From: Eucommia ulmoides
Lineage: Eukaryota > Streptophyta > Magnoliopsida > Garryales > Eucommiaceae
Direction: 5' to 3'
Assembly (NCBI GenBank): GCA_016647705.1
Contig: CM028326.1
Coordinates: 19,033,401-19,097,400, forward strand
DNA length: 64,000 nucleotides
Part shown: in pieces, positions 23,550 through 35,474 of the stretch
How the letters are laid out: the number at the start of each line of letters is the position of its first letter
Position numbering within the stretch: position 1 is the stretch's first letter
Notes under the pieces: generated by a model
Told to the model about the DNA's origin: nothing
Databases searched by the model: none
What the model saw: the letters and a program-made list of their open reading frames with translations, nothing else
Made by a program: the position numbers and the translations under genes

Positions 23550-25950
23550 TATTTGGACCTCATCTAGGTCAGAGGATTCCTCCCCACATGGGCCCGTATT
23601 TGGTGCCAGAGCTTCTTCATCTTCAACTTCAAGTAGGCAGGCTACCTATTGGATAGTGAAGGGGGTAGCCAGAGCATCAACTGAAGGCTCTACAGGATGG
23701 GTTTCTGGTGGTACAACTTCAAGAGGATGAAACCCCAACAGGTGGATGTCTGAGAAATCAGCCTTCGGGTACTTCTCGAGTACCCTGGAATTGTCACCCT
23801 TGAAATCCTCCATCATATACTTTAGCTTGAGGCGCCCCCTCAATTTCTTGAAGTCCTTAGACTGCTTCCACTCTTGGATGACTTGTCCAATAGCCTTCTC
23901 CTGTCTAATCCTGTCTTCTACTAGTGTGGCTTCGACCCATCCTCAAGCTATTTTTTCCTCATTGAGCTTATACTGGATCGCGCCCTCAAACTCAGACAAT
24001 TGTTGGGGTTGTCATTCTAATGCCAGGATCATTTCTACCACATCGATAGCTCCCCGTTGTGCATCTACAGCTTCTTTTCTTGTTCTCTTGGCCTCCTTCC
24101 TAGCCTCAGCAAATGCTCATTCAGTCTCTGATGCATTGCAATCCTTGTCTCCAAGTTGGAACTTCGCTTCATCTCTCTCTGTTCTAAGTCTGGTCATAAT
24201 ACTTTTTCGCTCTTCAAGCAAGGCAAAGGAGCGAGCAACAATCTGTCATAAAGGCAAAAAAGAAACTTAAAAAAAGGTTAAAAATAAAAACATCAATCAC
24301 TAAGGCAAGGAAAACAAATTTCTTACCACCACACTCGCCTATAGAAAGTTCAGGGCATGATCGTTACCCAGCTCTGCAACAACCATTTTAATATCCCTCT
24401 GAAGGAATACAACAAGGGCCCATCGGGCAGTGTTCTCGGGCTTAGGTAAAACCTGGGTGCCCATGGTCAACCTTTAAATTTTAGGGGCCCAATCCTGAAA
24501 GTATGATGAAGATAAGTGGTCTCTAGAAGACTCCCACACCTTTTCTTTTCTCTTCCTGGAAATTACCGAAAGGGCTTCCTTTGTCATTTTCGTCGCTGGC
24601 TCATTGAAAATCACAACTGAAGAAACTAGTGGGTGTCTCTTCCTTAAAGAGTCAGGACGAGGGTGAGATGCCATTTCAGATGGGAGAGCTGGTGGGGTAT
24701 CAACCATCGGCGTCTCTAGGACAACGATAGGTGAACCTACCAAGGTGACCATAAGAGAAGAAGAATCTACCGATGCTTAACCAGGCCGTTGCAGGTGCAT
24801 GGCTTCTAAGACTTCATGGTCAACCTTTTTCATCAGCATCTCTACACCAATAGAGTTGTTGCCTATCATAAATAAAAAGAGACAAAAGTTACTTGAAAAT
24901 AAGGGAACTAAAGTATTGTCTCTTTTCTCGGCTCCCACAATCAAAAAATAACAAATCAAATCACGATGAGGAATTGGATCCAGATTCCAGATCCCAAACC
25001 ACCCTACTAGGGGCAGTGAAGAAAATATCAAAGAACTTGTCCTTGAGACAGGTAAACTTCATTTATGCTGCAGGAAGCTCTGCCAAGGAAGCCATGACAG
25101 CTGTCTCTGCAGCGCTAAGTTATGGAAGATAAGGATACACTACGAAATGAAGAAAGAAAATAGATCAAATGGAACAACCAGCCATGTAAAGAAATAAGGG
25201 CAACAAACTTACCTGGCACTGACTAGTGCCGCTGGACAAAATAGGGCCCCGCTTCTCCAACTAATAACTCTCAAGGCTCTTGCAACAAGACCCACCTATT
25301 CTTCTATATTGGATTATTCTTCGGCATCCCTCCTATAAGCCTTCCACTTTGAGTGCGAAACTGAAACCAGCTATCAGATGTATTTGCATTCCTCGTAACC
25401 TAGTAGAAGTGGAAGAATAAGGGAGACGTGGAAGGCATACCATTTTTCACGCAGAAGATAATGAACCTGATCATCAGCCTCCACACATTAGGAACCAATT
25501 GGGCAAACGCCAAGTTGACATGATGAAGAGTTTTGCAAATAAGGGAATATAGGAAAAAGTGCACCCCGTCAATGAAAGCATCAATATAAAAGGCAATGCA
25601 CCCATGTAGGCGCCACGATGACTCAAGTTTGATAAAAAAAAACACTCTAGGAGGAATGGAGTAGTTCTTGTACATTTCATGGACTTGGGCGTTCATCAAG
25701 TGACTCGTCATAGACTCAACCCCCTTTAACTCAGGCACATAGGCGACCACCAGAGCAACTACCGCGGCGGGGACAAAGAGGCGTAGTTCTCTAACTGGCT
25801 CTGCCTTCTCTCCATGGTCATTCACGACCAGCGGGCCGACCGCTTCACCGCTACCAAAAGCAGCGAGCTTGACTTTGGAACCCTAGGATGGAGCTCTACG
25901 AGCAGTGCCTCGACCCTCCAAAAAGGGCACCCTAGACAACGGTCTAGCTT
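23550..25950 (-). mobile_element. Fossil of a Transposase_28-type gypsy ORF (element H)
   Basis: Around 25,400-25,700 the minus strand encodes YSIPPRVFFFI...FIDGVHFFLYSLI and LAFAQLVPNVWRLMIRFIIFC. This matches the 'putative gypsy type transposon' domain (Transposase_28, PF04195 as I recall it). Downstream on the minus strand are Pro/Ser-rich and coiled-coil-like, Glu/Lys-rich segments typical of the C-terminal part of such ORFs (23,646-24,270 and 24,474-24,752). It is broken in several places. No pol or clear LTR was found next to it, so the element's ends are unknown. Confidence 0.6.
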
Positions 25951-26734
25951 TTTCATCATCATTGCTCATAGAAAGATAGAACTATGACTTGGAATCTCTC
26001 AACATTGTGAATGTACGAACTGAGCATAACAGAAAAAGCCCACCAAAGAGAAGAATAAAAAACGGTTATCAAGAAAAGCATGATGAGCGAGTTCGAAAAC
26101 TTTCTCATTTTCAAGGGATGTGAGCACAAATCATCTTTAGCTGTCATCTGGAAAACCGAATCGACTAATCGTCTAATCAGTCTTAAGGCATTTAATGCCT
26201 GACACTGTTAAGGGACAAAGGTCGAAATATTTGGCCAAAGCTAGTGCACCGATTGGGCGCGAGCCACGAAAAAATAACAAAGATTGAATCCCAGTAGAAT
26301 CGTCCCAATATTCCCAAAATACAAATCATTACACAACTGGGAATAGAGGGCATCTAATGAGAAATTTTTTGATTAGAACTGAAAAGACGCCACATGTCAC
26401 AAACACGCGATTAGCACAGGGGTCTCCAAACCGTCCAGCTCGACTAGACCCTTTCTACATGCCACCCTGGGTGAAAAAGTCGCAATACCCCTGTTTGAAA
26501 GCTATTCGAGTTGCCTCCGTTTGGTAAGGAAAGTATCGTTACCCTCTCTAGATAACGAATCCACAATCTCAACCTATAATTAGCGCCATCTCTATGGTAA
26601 CGGACCGAGATCAGCGCAATTACCATAACGGTGCATCGAGAATCATAGAAGAGGGGCCAAACAAATCTCATCCCACCTACAAATGTATATATGCACACAA
26701 ACCCACGCTGCTAAATTCCTGTTCAGAACTCCCG
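25951..26734. other. Unassigned spacer beside element H
   Basis: No gene was recognised. The stretch from about 26,440 has the look of LTR-type promoter DNA (short TATATATG-type box near 26,690), but no matching partner LTR was found in the window. Confidence 0.3.
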
Positions 26735-27050
26735 ACTAATTCTCACACCGGAGGTGCAACGCTCGTAGGCTCACTCGCGTTGCATTGTTTTGCATGAACC
26801 TTAGTGAGGGAAAGTGAGCAAGCCCAAAGGACTTCCCATCCCTTCGGATCTCATAAATAACGTGTTTGGTGATCCATTTCCCGACATCATATATATATAT
26901 ACTAATTCTCACACCGGAGGTGCAACGCTCGTAGGCTCACTCGCGGTGCATTGTTTTGTATGAACCTTAGTGAGGGAAAGTGAGCAAGCCCAAAGGACTT
27001 CCCATCCCTTCGGATCTCATAAATAACGTGTTTGGTGATCCATTTCCCGA

Positions 27051-27066
<16 letters not shown>
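26735..27066. repeat. 166-bp tandem duplication
   Basis: Two nearly identical copies (26,735-26,900 and 26,901-27,066) start ACTAATTCTCACACCGGAGG. Each ends in GACATCATATATATAT. Only two or three differences were seen, so the duplication is recent. The AT run that follows copy 2 is much longer than the one after copy 1. Confidence 0.9.

Positions 27067-27107
<41 letters not shown>
27053..27107. repeat. AT dinucleotide microsatellite
   Basis: An uninterrupted AT run closes the second copy of the 166-bp duplication. Confidence 0.9.
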
Positions 27108-27109
<2 letters not shown>

Positions 27110-27959
27110 AACTAATAACTAATTATTTTATTATATTAAAATAAATTCGGTGTGGTAGTGTCCAGTTTTGGTGTTAGAATTTTTCGGCAACCAATGGTTG
27201 CCAGAGGCAGTAGTGTTCCTTAAAAGTTTCACTTTTGGAACGTTTTCGATAGTAATAATTGTGTGACTGAATTGATTTCAAACATAGACGAATATTTTAT
27301 TTTTACCTTGTGATAATTGGCATGCTAGTTAGAAAGAAATGTAATGTGGTACTCCCAAATTATTTGAGAACATTTATTGATCACACACGCCACGGACCTA
27401 TACGAAGAAAGCATAATTCCACGATTTTGTAGAGAGAAGCACACTACTCGATGCCCATTGTGTCCGAGTAAGATATGTTGGATATTGAGGTAGATCAGAT
27501 CAATCCGTGAAGCATCCACGTGGACCCTAAGTTCTAAACAACTACCATGTGAATGGGTGTTACTCTTGAACTCAAGAATCATGTCTATTCAATAGACGCT
27601 CATAGGAATGGATATAACCTTAATTTTGATCCTTCAAAAACTGTTAAAAACTAGCAAACATTGCACCATTACTAACTAATTATTATCAGCACTTCCAAAT
27701 AGACCTCTTGCAACCATAAACTCATAAATGGAATACAAGTACTCGTTTTTGGTGTGCCAATACTGAGTATCTATATTAGTTATTGAAAGATAAGCAATTT
27801 TCCTACTTGTGGAAGGATTTCTCGCACCAAATGTGTGGCATTATACTTTTCTCTATTCTTAATCACTTCACTTCCATGTTTATATATTGCTTTTATGAAT
27901 ACAAACAGTGAAAGAGCTCTTGGCCCCCTCGTAGTTGAAAGAAATTTTGTGTCAAAATG

Positions 27960-28038
<79 letters not shown>

Positions 28039-29140
28039 TCCACCTACTAAGCTAAGCCTTAAGAATGTTAAAAGTGGTAATTTTTAGTTTCGTTCACTTC
28101 TATATTGTGCTTCTCCTTTTAACTACAAGTCAAGATTTATGGGTATGGTAATTAGTTTCTTTTAGGTAAAAAGGAAAGTTGAATTTGTAATTTTTTTTTT
28201 CCTTGGCTGCTTTGAAGATCTAAAATCTCGTTTTTATCTTCTACTGTTAACTGCTTTTACAATTATATTTAACCTTAGTTTTACCCCTTTTTTGGTGTGT
28301 TTGATAATTTTGAGCTGCTTTTCAAAGTCAAGACAATATTGCTTTTGAAAGGTAAAGAACTTCTTTCAATTAATGAAATTTTATATGAAAATATTACTTT
28401 TATTTTTATTTTATTATTATGAAATAATATTCAAAAAAATTTATTTAATGATATTTTATTTATCTTATTTGTAAGATGTAAGATATTTAAAAAAAATTAT
28501 TTTATAATATTTATTTTCTTTTATTTTGAACATGTAAATCATTTTTATTTTCAAATTTTTATAATAGATAAATATTTCTTTTATATGTATCTTGTTTTTT
28601 TATATTTGGTTAATATTAGAAATAAATAAATAATTATAATATACATCTACTTAGTTTTTAAACAAATGTTTACTAAACGTTCATGTGCATTTTTCCTTTT
28701 CAACAATTACTTTTGAAAAAATTGTTAAACATTGTACAACTCATTTTCAACTTCTTCTTTTTCACATCTATTTTCCAACCATTCTTTTTTAAAAGCCACA
28801 TGCCAAACTAAACCTTACCAAACAATCAATATAAACTTCTCCATGATTACAAAAACTTGATAAAAATATTTCAACCTCTCACGATGATTCTCAAACAATT
28901 ACTATACCTCCTAAATGCACCACAAGCATCTAATGTTTATTGTTGAAGAAACCCTAAACAAAGAAGAAAGTGGAGGGCCATATAGCAGGGGGTGAAATGA
29001 ATGCAGTGACTCTACAGAAACCAACATCCTCTGCCCCACTCTCCCATAACCCTAATAAATGCAAACAGACTTTAATAGCTTCCTGCAGATTCGTTTCCGT
29101 GACATCTTTCACAGCTCTTTAAATTAATATTCCAACTTCC
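27108..29140. other. AT-rich intergenic DNA
   Basis: No gene was recognised. It holds a compound (TA)n(GA)n microsatellite at 27,959-28,035 and a very AT-rich stretch at 28,380-28,660. Confidence 0.6.
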
Positions 29141-29182
29141 TTCGTGTTGAGTAGTTGGAAAATTTATTACAGCTTCTTCAAT

Positions 29183-29183
<1 letters not shown>

Positions 29184-29214
<31 letters not shown>
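29184..29214 (+). repeat. CT microsatellite upstream of MIR171
   Basis: A pyrimidine run of about 31 bp lies 370 bp before the miR171 hairpin. CT-rich tracts are common in plant 5' leaders, so it may lie in the pri-miRNA transcript. This is inference only. Confidence 0.7.
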
Positions 29215-29219
<5 letters not shown>

Positions 29220-29574
29220 CTTCTTCTCCTCATAATAGGGGACCTAAGCTCTTCATTTTCCCTTCACAACTCTCATTTTCCGCTTATTCTCTATGGCTGT
29301 TTTTTGTTCATCCTTCGGTTTTGTTTGCTGTTCATTTGGGGAGAGTATATTTTCTTTCTTTAAGCAATAACCCAAAAGAATAAACCTTAAAAGGCATATC
29401 CTTTTTTTCCCTTTCCTGTCATATTTTGTATTTGCGCTATTGAACTACTAATATCTCCATGAATGTGTTTATTTATTTATTTTTTCAATGTTTTGATTCA
29501 GAATGACAAAAGAGGAAGAAGACAGTTTTCAAACCCGGGCAGAGTGTTTTTTATTTTTTGTGTGCGCGCGCGTG

Positions 29575-29680
29575 TGAAAACGAGATATTGGTGCGGTTCA
29601 ATGAGGAAGCAGCGCCCTCAAGAAGCCGGTTTTAGGGTCCTCCTTCTTGATTGAGCCGTGCCAATATCACGTGTTGCTGC
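29575..29680 (+). ncRNA. MIR171: MIR171 precursor hairpin
   Basis: The 3' arm contains the mature miR171 sequence. The 21-nt miR171b/c form (TTGAGCCGTGCCAATATCAC plus G) is at 29,651-29,671, and the 3-nt-shifted form starting TGATTGAGCCGTGCC is at 29,648-29,668. The 5' arm carries the matching star strand AGATATTGGTGCGGTTCAAT at 29,583-29,602. The arms pair almost fully, with G:U wobbles and only about two mismatches across the duplex. The stem continues through AGGAAG/CTTCTT to a 30-nt terminal region closed by CCCT/AGGG. In plants miR171 directs cleavage of HAM/SCL6-type GRAS transcription factor mRNAs and so controls meristem maintenance and branching. Strand, arm order (5p star, 3p mature) and fold all agree with known MIR171 loci. 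The transcript ends cannot be seen. Confidence 0.95.
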
Positions 29681-29749
29681 CCTCACCTCGTCGAAGATTT
29701 CAAAAGACCGGTGCATGATTAAAATCAGAAATGAGAAAGGTGATTTACG

Positions 29750-29756
<7 letters not shown>

Positions 29757-29816
<60 letters not shown>
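29757..29816. repeat. AT microsatellite downstream of MIR171
   Basis: A TA run of about 60 bp lies roughly 80 bp after the miR171 hairpin. Confidence 0.9.
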
Positions 29817-29818
<2 letters not shown>

Positions 29819-29819
29819 C

Positions 29820-31446
29820 TGCATTTTGAAGCGATGATTTTGAAAATCCCTAACCGTTACATCTAAGAGGTACTTATGATTGTTTGCATTTTTTATGAAC
29901 TGGGTTTAAGCACTTAAAATGGTTAAAATGATAAGGCGATAGATCGTTTCTGCATGTGTAAGAAGGTATTAAGTTGATTAAACGAGACCATCCATAGAGG
30001 AGGCAAGTGCTTTGTTTAAGAGGTCCCAAATTATATATATATATAGTAATTTAGGTCTAACTGTTCTTCTAATAGTTCAAATTTTAGGCCTAAATTTAGT
30101 ATTACATAGACTACTTTATGTCAAGAGTCCATTAACAAGAATACTTTTATATGGCCCAAAAGGTAGATTATAATTTTATTCCTTTTTTTAACTTTTTTTT
30201 TTTTTATTTAATTTATTTTTTTAAACCGTGTTTAGGTATTAGTCCTTGGTCTGGTGAGCGTATGTTCTGAGATGACTGGTTTGGCCCTGTCTTCTCCATT
30301 CGTACCTTTCCCGAATTTCTTGCGATAAGAATTGTAAATTTGCTTGTTTTGTTCGTTAATTCCTTTTTGAATTGTTTGAGAGAGGTAAGTGCAATCGTCT
30401 GTTCACTGCAATCCTGGTTTGACTCAACAGCAAACCACGTCTCAATCTCATCCAACCTCTTTAATCCCCTCCAAATCAAATCTCTCATGTTCTTCATCTC
30501 AAATGCTTCTCCTTTTACTTCTTCAGATTTTTTTTGCTTAGCCTCAAATGTACAAAGATGGGATTTTTTTTAATAATTTTACCTTTCCGCCATTGATGAG
30601 CTCTTGCGGAAAGATGGGTTGTTAGACATCTGAAAAAAAGAAATCACAGGCAGGGTGTTAAGAATGGTGCTAACGGCGTCTTGTCGGTTCAAGTCACATT
30701 GATACATTTCTACTCTTTCTTTCAGAAGCATTAATCTTACTCGTTTGGTGCTTGTTGAAATGTCTTATAGAGATTTGATCTCTATGAACTCTATTGATTG
30801 TGAATGGGGTTACCAAACATGGACATATTTCTAATGTACATCCTTGTTCGACAAAATACTTGGGAACAAATATGGTTTCCTGGAACATAAACCGTCGTAT
30901 ATATGTTTATATGTTCATGTTTGTCTTAATTTGGAATTGGTGAAGGCTAACTAGGTAAGTTTCTAGTGAATGTTAACTTAATGTATTGTTCATTTTCAGG
31001 TGATTCCATTTACATTTGTATTGTGACATGTGTGCATAGTGAATGTTAACCACATTACTAGTGATATTCAATGAATGTGTTGTTTATTGTATCAGGAAAT
31101 ATTAACTACATTATTTCCAAGGGAATGTCGAAATCAATATTACCTCTTAGGTGCTTTTACTACTATAGGCTTATAATTTTCTACATCAAATGAATATTAA
31201 CACTTTATAGCCTCAAAGTTTCTCCATTGTTTCACTTTGGTCCCTTTGGTTTTAATTTTGACATATAAAATCCTGAAATTCTCTAATCGTGTAACTGCAG
31301 TTCAAATTATAAACTCTTTAGAAAATGGACAGAAATCCATGTCATGTTAGGGGTAAAATTGTCTTTTTATTCAATCATTAAAATTAAACTACATGGATGT
31401 AAATGAGACAATTGTAAAATATTAGGGGTAGTAAGTGCAAAATAAC
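29820..31446. other. Intergenic DNA, mostly featureless
   Basis: Apart from the doubtful ORF at 30,213-30,497 and short AT and T runs, nothing was recognised. Confidence 0.5.
30213..30497 (-). CDS. Unrecognised short ORF, possible exon or gene fragment
   Basis: The open frame encodes about 94 residues, starting MKNMRDLIWRGLKRLDEIE. The N-terminal half is helix-prone with regular leucines; the C-terminal half is basic and polar. The frame stays open upstream of this methionine for about 30 more codons. No family was recognised and no clear splice sites or neighbours support it. It could be a chance ORF, a decayed gene piece or part of an old transposon. Confidence 0.2.
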   Translation of the reverse strand: MKNMRDLIWRGLKRLDEIETWFAVESNQDCSEQTIALTSLKQFKKELTNKTSKFTILIARNSGKVRMEKTGPNQSSQNIRSPDQGLIPKHGLKK

Positions 31447-31449
31447 TTA

Positions 31450-32138
31450 GGCCCCGTTTGGTAACCCATCCCATCCCAGAAATTCCCATTCCATTCCCAG
31501 ATTTTTGAGAATTCTGTTTGGGAATAGCGTTTGGTAATTTTTGTTTCTGTTTCCATTTCATTCCCATTTGAGAATTGTGCCCACTTTTTTCTTAAGAAAT
31601 GAGAAACAAAAAAAAGTTATTTCTCATTATTTTCATTCCATTCCCAAAACACATGATTACTATTCACCTACGGGCCGACCACCGCCCGCCGCCGCCGACC
31701 ACCGCCACCGTCCGCCGCCGTCGTCGCCGGCCACCGTCCGCCGCCGTCGCCGCCGGCCACTGTCCGGCCGGAAAATTCCCGGCCACTTCCGGTCGTCGCC
31801 GGCGACGGCGCCATTATCTTCCGGCCGGCGTCGCCGGCGCCACTGCTATCCGGTCATTGCTGGCGGGGGGCCACCGCCGTCTCCGACGCCGGAGCACCGC
31901 CGGCGCCGGAGCACTGCCGGCCTCCGGCGACGGCGCCACCGCCGTCAGGCCAAAAAAGAAAAAAAAGAAAAAAAGATTTTAGGATAAAATGGTTACCAAA
32001 TACAATTCCCTTCCCAAAATAAAAAAATAAAAAAAAAAAATATCGTTACCAAACGCGATTCTACTCTCAAAAAGAAAACAAAATTCTCATCCCATCCCAC
32101 TGCTGGAATGGAAACAGAAACGGTTACCAAACGCCACC
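31450..32138. mobile_element. Tourist/Harbinger-type MITE with GC-rich core
   Basis: The 689-bp element is flanked by TTA target duplications (31,447-31,449 and 32,139-32,141). Its terminal inverted repeats share the core CGTTTGGTAACC (left end GGCCCCGTTTGGTAACC; right end reads GGTGGCGTTTGGTAACC inward). Sub-terminal copies of the same motif lie inside both ends. TTA duplications and GG(G/C)-type ends point to PIF/Harbinger. The middle (about 31,670-31,945) is made of CCGCCG/GCCGGC repeats and is far richer in GC than any neighbour. The apparent Pro/Arg-rich ORFs there are products of that composition, not genes. Confidence 0.85.
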
Positions 32139-32141
32139 TTA

Positions 32142-33906
32142 TTTTCCCCATCCCCTCTCACTCTATCTCTATATATACGTATGTTTCTTTCTAGCATAAG
32201 CAATAGTTGAACTAGCATAATGGAAAAGCTAACAAAAAGGTGGGTCCAGAGTCAGGATTCAGCGAGAAGAGCTTAACTCAATACCACTTAAGCTCCCTCC
32301 GTTGGAAGGAATAAAAAGAAAGCTTTAGGAAGAACAAAATAGCGACACCCACAAACCACACCAACATAGTTTGAAACGAACCATATGAAGTTGGGGATTA
32401 GAACCGTGAAATACGAACCGCCTTTTACTTTGTTTACACCAGAAAGCAAATTTATTGGTCAAGACACTTGAAGTGGATTTGACGATGGGCATTTTGAAGG
32501 TGAAATATATAGGGTTTTGATTGTGTTTTACGAAAATTACTTTGTATATGAAAATTGACAGTCGGAAAAAAAAGGATGGTATTAGCTAGAAAGAAACATG
32601 GATCTTGAGAGAGATAGAGACCGGGAAGGAGGGATGAGAATCATATTTGTTATTTTGCGTTTTGTTAAATCCTAAGTGAGAAATTTTAATGATAACAAAA
32701 TATTTAAGATTTGAGGTATTTATTGTTGTTGATTATCCGAAACTTTAATGATAACAAAATATTTATGATTTATGATTTGAGTATTTATTATTATTGTTGA
32801 GGATGAGAAATAGGTCAAGCCAAAAGAGCAAGATCCGGAATGGAGAACACCACAACACCACAAGAAAGAAAATCAAGAATGTTCAAAAAAAATTACATAA
32901 TTATATAAGCTCAAATTAAATAAAATAAATATCACATACAATTTCAATATATTTAAATAATTAAGAACGTCAACAATTACACAAATAAAATAAAACATAG
33001 AATAGAGACATACATATCTGGTGGATCTAGACGTGTAAACACTGTTATAAGAAGAGATACGCCCCCCTTTATGCACAAGGTTAAATGATAAGTTTTTCCT
33101 AAAATACAATAATTCAAGAAGTCAAGATGCAAGCAGGACATTTCTATATTGAAACGATCTTAAACCCTATTCTCCGTTTAAAATTAATTAAGTATATGTG
33201 TAAAGTATAAAAAAAATATCACTTATCTCTATTTCTATATCTCAATGGAATTACATTCACTATTTTATATGTTAGCATCAAACTCTACTTTATTTTTCTT
33301 TGTTCTTTTCTATTTATCTCTCTCTCTCTCTCTCTCGATCGGGTCAGGTCGGGTGTCACGGGTTTGTCATGAAGAAACCTATTATTCGACCCTAAACCAA
33401 AAAAAAAAAAAAAAGTGGATTTACCCGCATGTTCAGGAACCCAAAATTTGCGGTCAGGGTCGGTTGGGTATGGACGGATGGGTCGAGTTGTGAGGATTTT
33501 TGAACACCTCTAATCTCATGTAACAAACATGGGAATGAAATGATCAGTCTCATAACCATTCCAATCTCTTGAGCAATCACATGTACCAAGCAACCATATT
33601 TAGCTTGCGTTTCAATTATACCAATGCCGTGAAAGTACAATATTACAGAGATATATAAATGATCTATATACATAGTAATTAAGATTTTTATAGTGTGATT
33701 AGGGTTTGGTAAGATTAGGATTTAATCTAGTGCGGCAAGACCATATACATATATTAATAGAACCCAAGCCATTCTACTTGTCAAGTTCTACGATCTCCCC
33801 TTCCCCCCCAAAACCAACACACTCGACTATGCTCGCTCATGCGGGCTTTCTTAGTTTTTTCTTTAATGAATCTCTAAAATTGGTTTTAGGTTTGTTCAAT
33901 ATTACA
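32142..33906. other. Intergenic DNA with small duplications
   Basis: No gene was recognised. An imperfect tandem duplication of about 60 bp (AATGATAACAAAATATTTA...) lies at about 32,688-32,800, and a short CT run near 33,318-33,336. Confidence 0.5.
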
Positions 33907-34103
33907 TGTTAATATATGCATATGGGCTTGACCCATTCCAGTTAATATATGAGCTCTACCGATTAGGTCAAAACTGACACTAGGGTTCCCTTAATTTCTT
34001 ATAAATATCTGTATTGTAAATCTTTGCAACTGTACAGTTTTTCTGAATATCAATGTATCACTTCATATTTCTCCTAATATTCTGTCTTCTAATTATATTA
34101 ACA

Positions 34104-34116
34104 TGGTATCAAGAGC
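34104..34116 (+). other. Primer binding site of element D (tRNA-Met)
   Basis: TGGTATCAAGAGC is the typical copia primer site, one base longer than TGGTATCAGAGC. It comes immediately after the LTR end ...TTAACA. Confidence 0.8.
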
Positions 34117-35474
34117 AAGTTTTTCTTGAGCCTGGTCCTCTTAAATTATTTTCTTCGCAACCCTAATTCTATCAAAGTCTTTCGCCACGCCGCTTTTTCT
34201 CCTGTGGTATTCATGACTCCTATAGGCCTCAATACCGCTCCAGTTTCAACTATCATCATACCACCACCTTCGTCTTGCAGAGACAAGCTAAACGCCACCA
34301 AAACCACCGCAACTGGAGATCTTACACATGTCCACACATCGCTAAATGCTAGCATTTTGCATCACCATTGTCGTCATTGATTTTAGGCTCTACTGCCTCA
34401 ACCAAGGCTCCAAATTCATCACAAATCATACCACCAAAACCATCTCGGCAATACGATTCCAACGCCACAAACAACAACCAATTTGGACCACACATGCGCC
34501 CTCATGCTTGAGAAACATTAGCTGCTCTCAGATCCACGCGTTGCCCACTCTCCTCATCACCATGTCAGCCCTACTGTCTGCCACATCAGCGCCAGTTAAC
34601 AGTCCAGTCAACCATTGACTGCTCCGCCACATCAGCCACCAATTATCACCACGTAGTCGCCACGCTAGCATTAACTTGCCATGTCATCACCACATCAGCG
34701 TTATCTATTTGCCATGTCATTAGTGACTTAGCACCACATTATTGCCACATCAGCTTTGACCCTGCCACGTAGATGTTGACAGCCACATCACAGGTTCAAA
34801 AAGGAGAAATTGTTTTGGCCGGTTTAGGTATTTTTAAACTGATTTTCTACAAACTTGGATCAGTTCTTGGGATTTAGGACTTCCTAATTCTATTTCCGAC
34901 CTCAGTTTTGTGATTTGAGACTCACGGGATATACTTTCCTTTATATCCTTGTGATTTCTACGGCGGTTCACCTATTTTTCGATCGATTCTTGAAGATTTA
35001 ATATTAGTTCCTGGATAATTTCGGCATTCTGGATCCAGAGGTAGTCTCCATTTAATCAAATTTGGATCATATAGTATAGTTCCCTTTATATTGTTGATTC
35101 AATTCATCACAGAGATTTTGTTGGTTCAAGGGTTTCTCAATCGGTTCTTCACAATTATAGACCAGTTCCTCTACAATTTCAGCGTTCTAAATCCATATGT
35201 GGTAGTAGTTTCTTCAGATTCATATCATACAGTATACTTTATTGTATATTGTTGATCAGGTTCAACAACGATGTCTGCGAGTTGCACTTTTTTTATCATT
35301 CTCAATGCCAAAGAGAGATCGGATCCTACCTTCACTACTGTTACCATTTCTATTGCAGATATAGCTTCACTCTTCCACCAAACTTTCTCTAAGAATGGTC
35401 CAAGCATTTTTCCTACTCTCTCACTTATTACAAGTAACTCTTCTTAGTTCCTTCATTCTGCTTGTTGTAATCAG

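Noticed and set aside
28270-28830. Possible MITE with GTGTTTGATAA/CCAAACAATC ends
   Set aside because: Suspected inverted ends do not align well and no target duplication could be identified.
31541-31987. Long Pro/Arg/Ala-rich ORFs at 31,541-31,987
   Set aside because: Several frames are open only because of the CCG repeat in the MITE core; bounded by the MITE ends and without a plausible domain.
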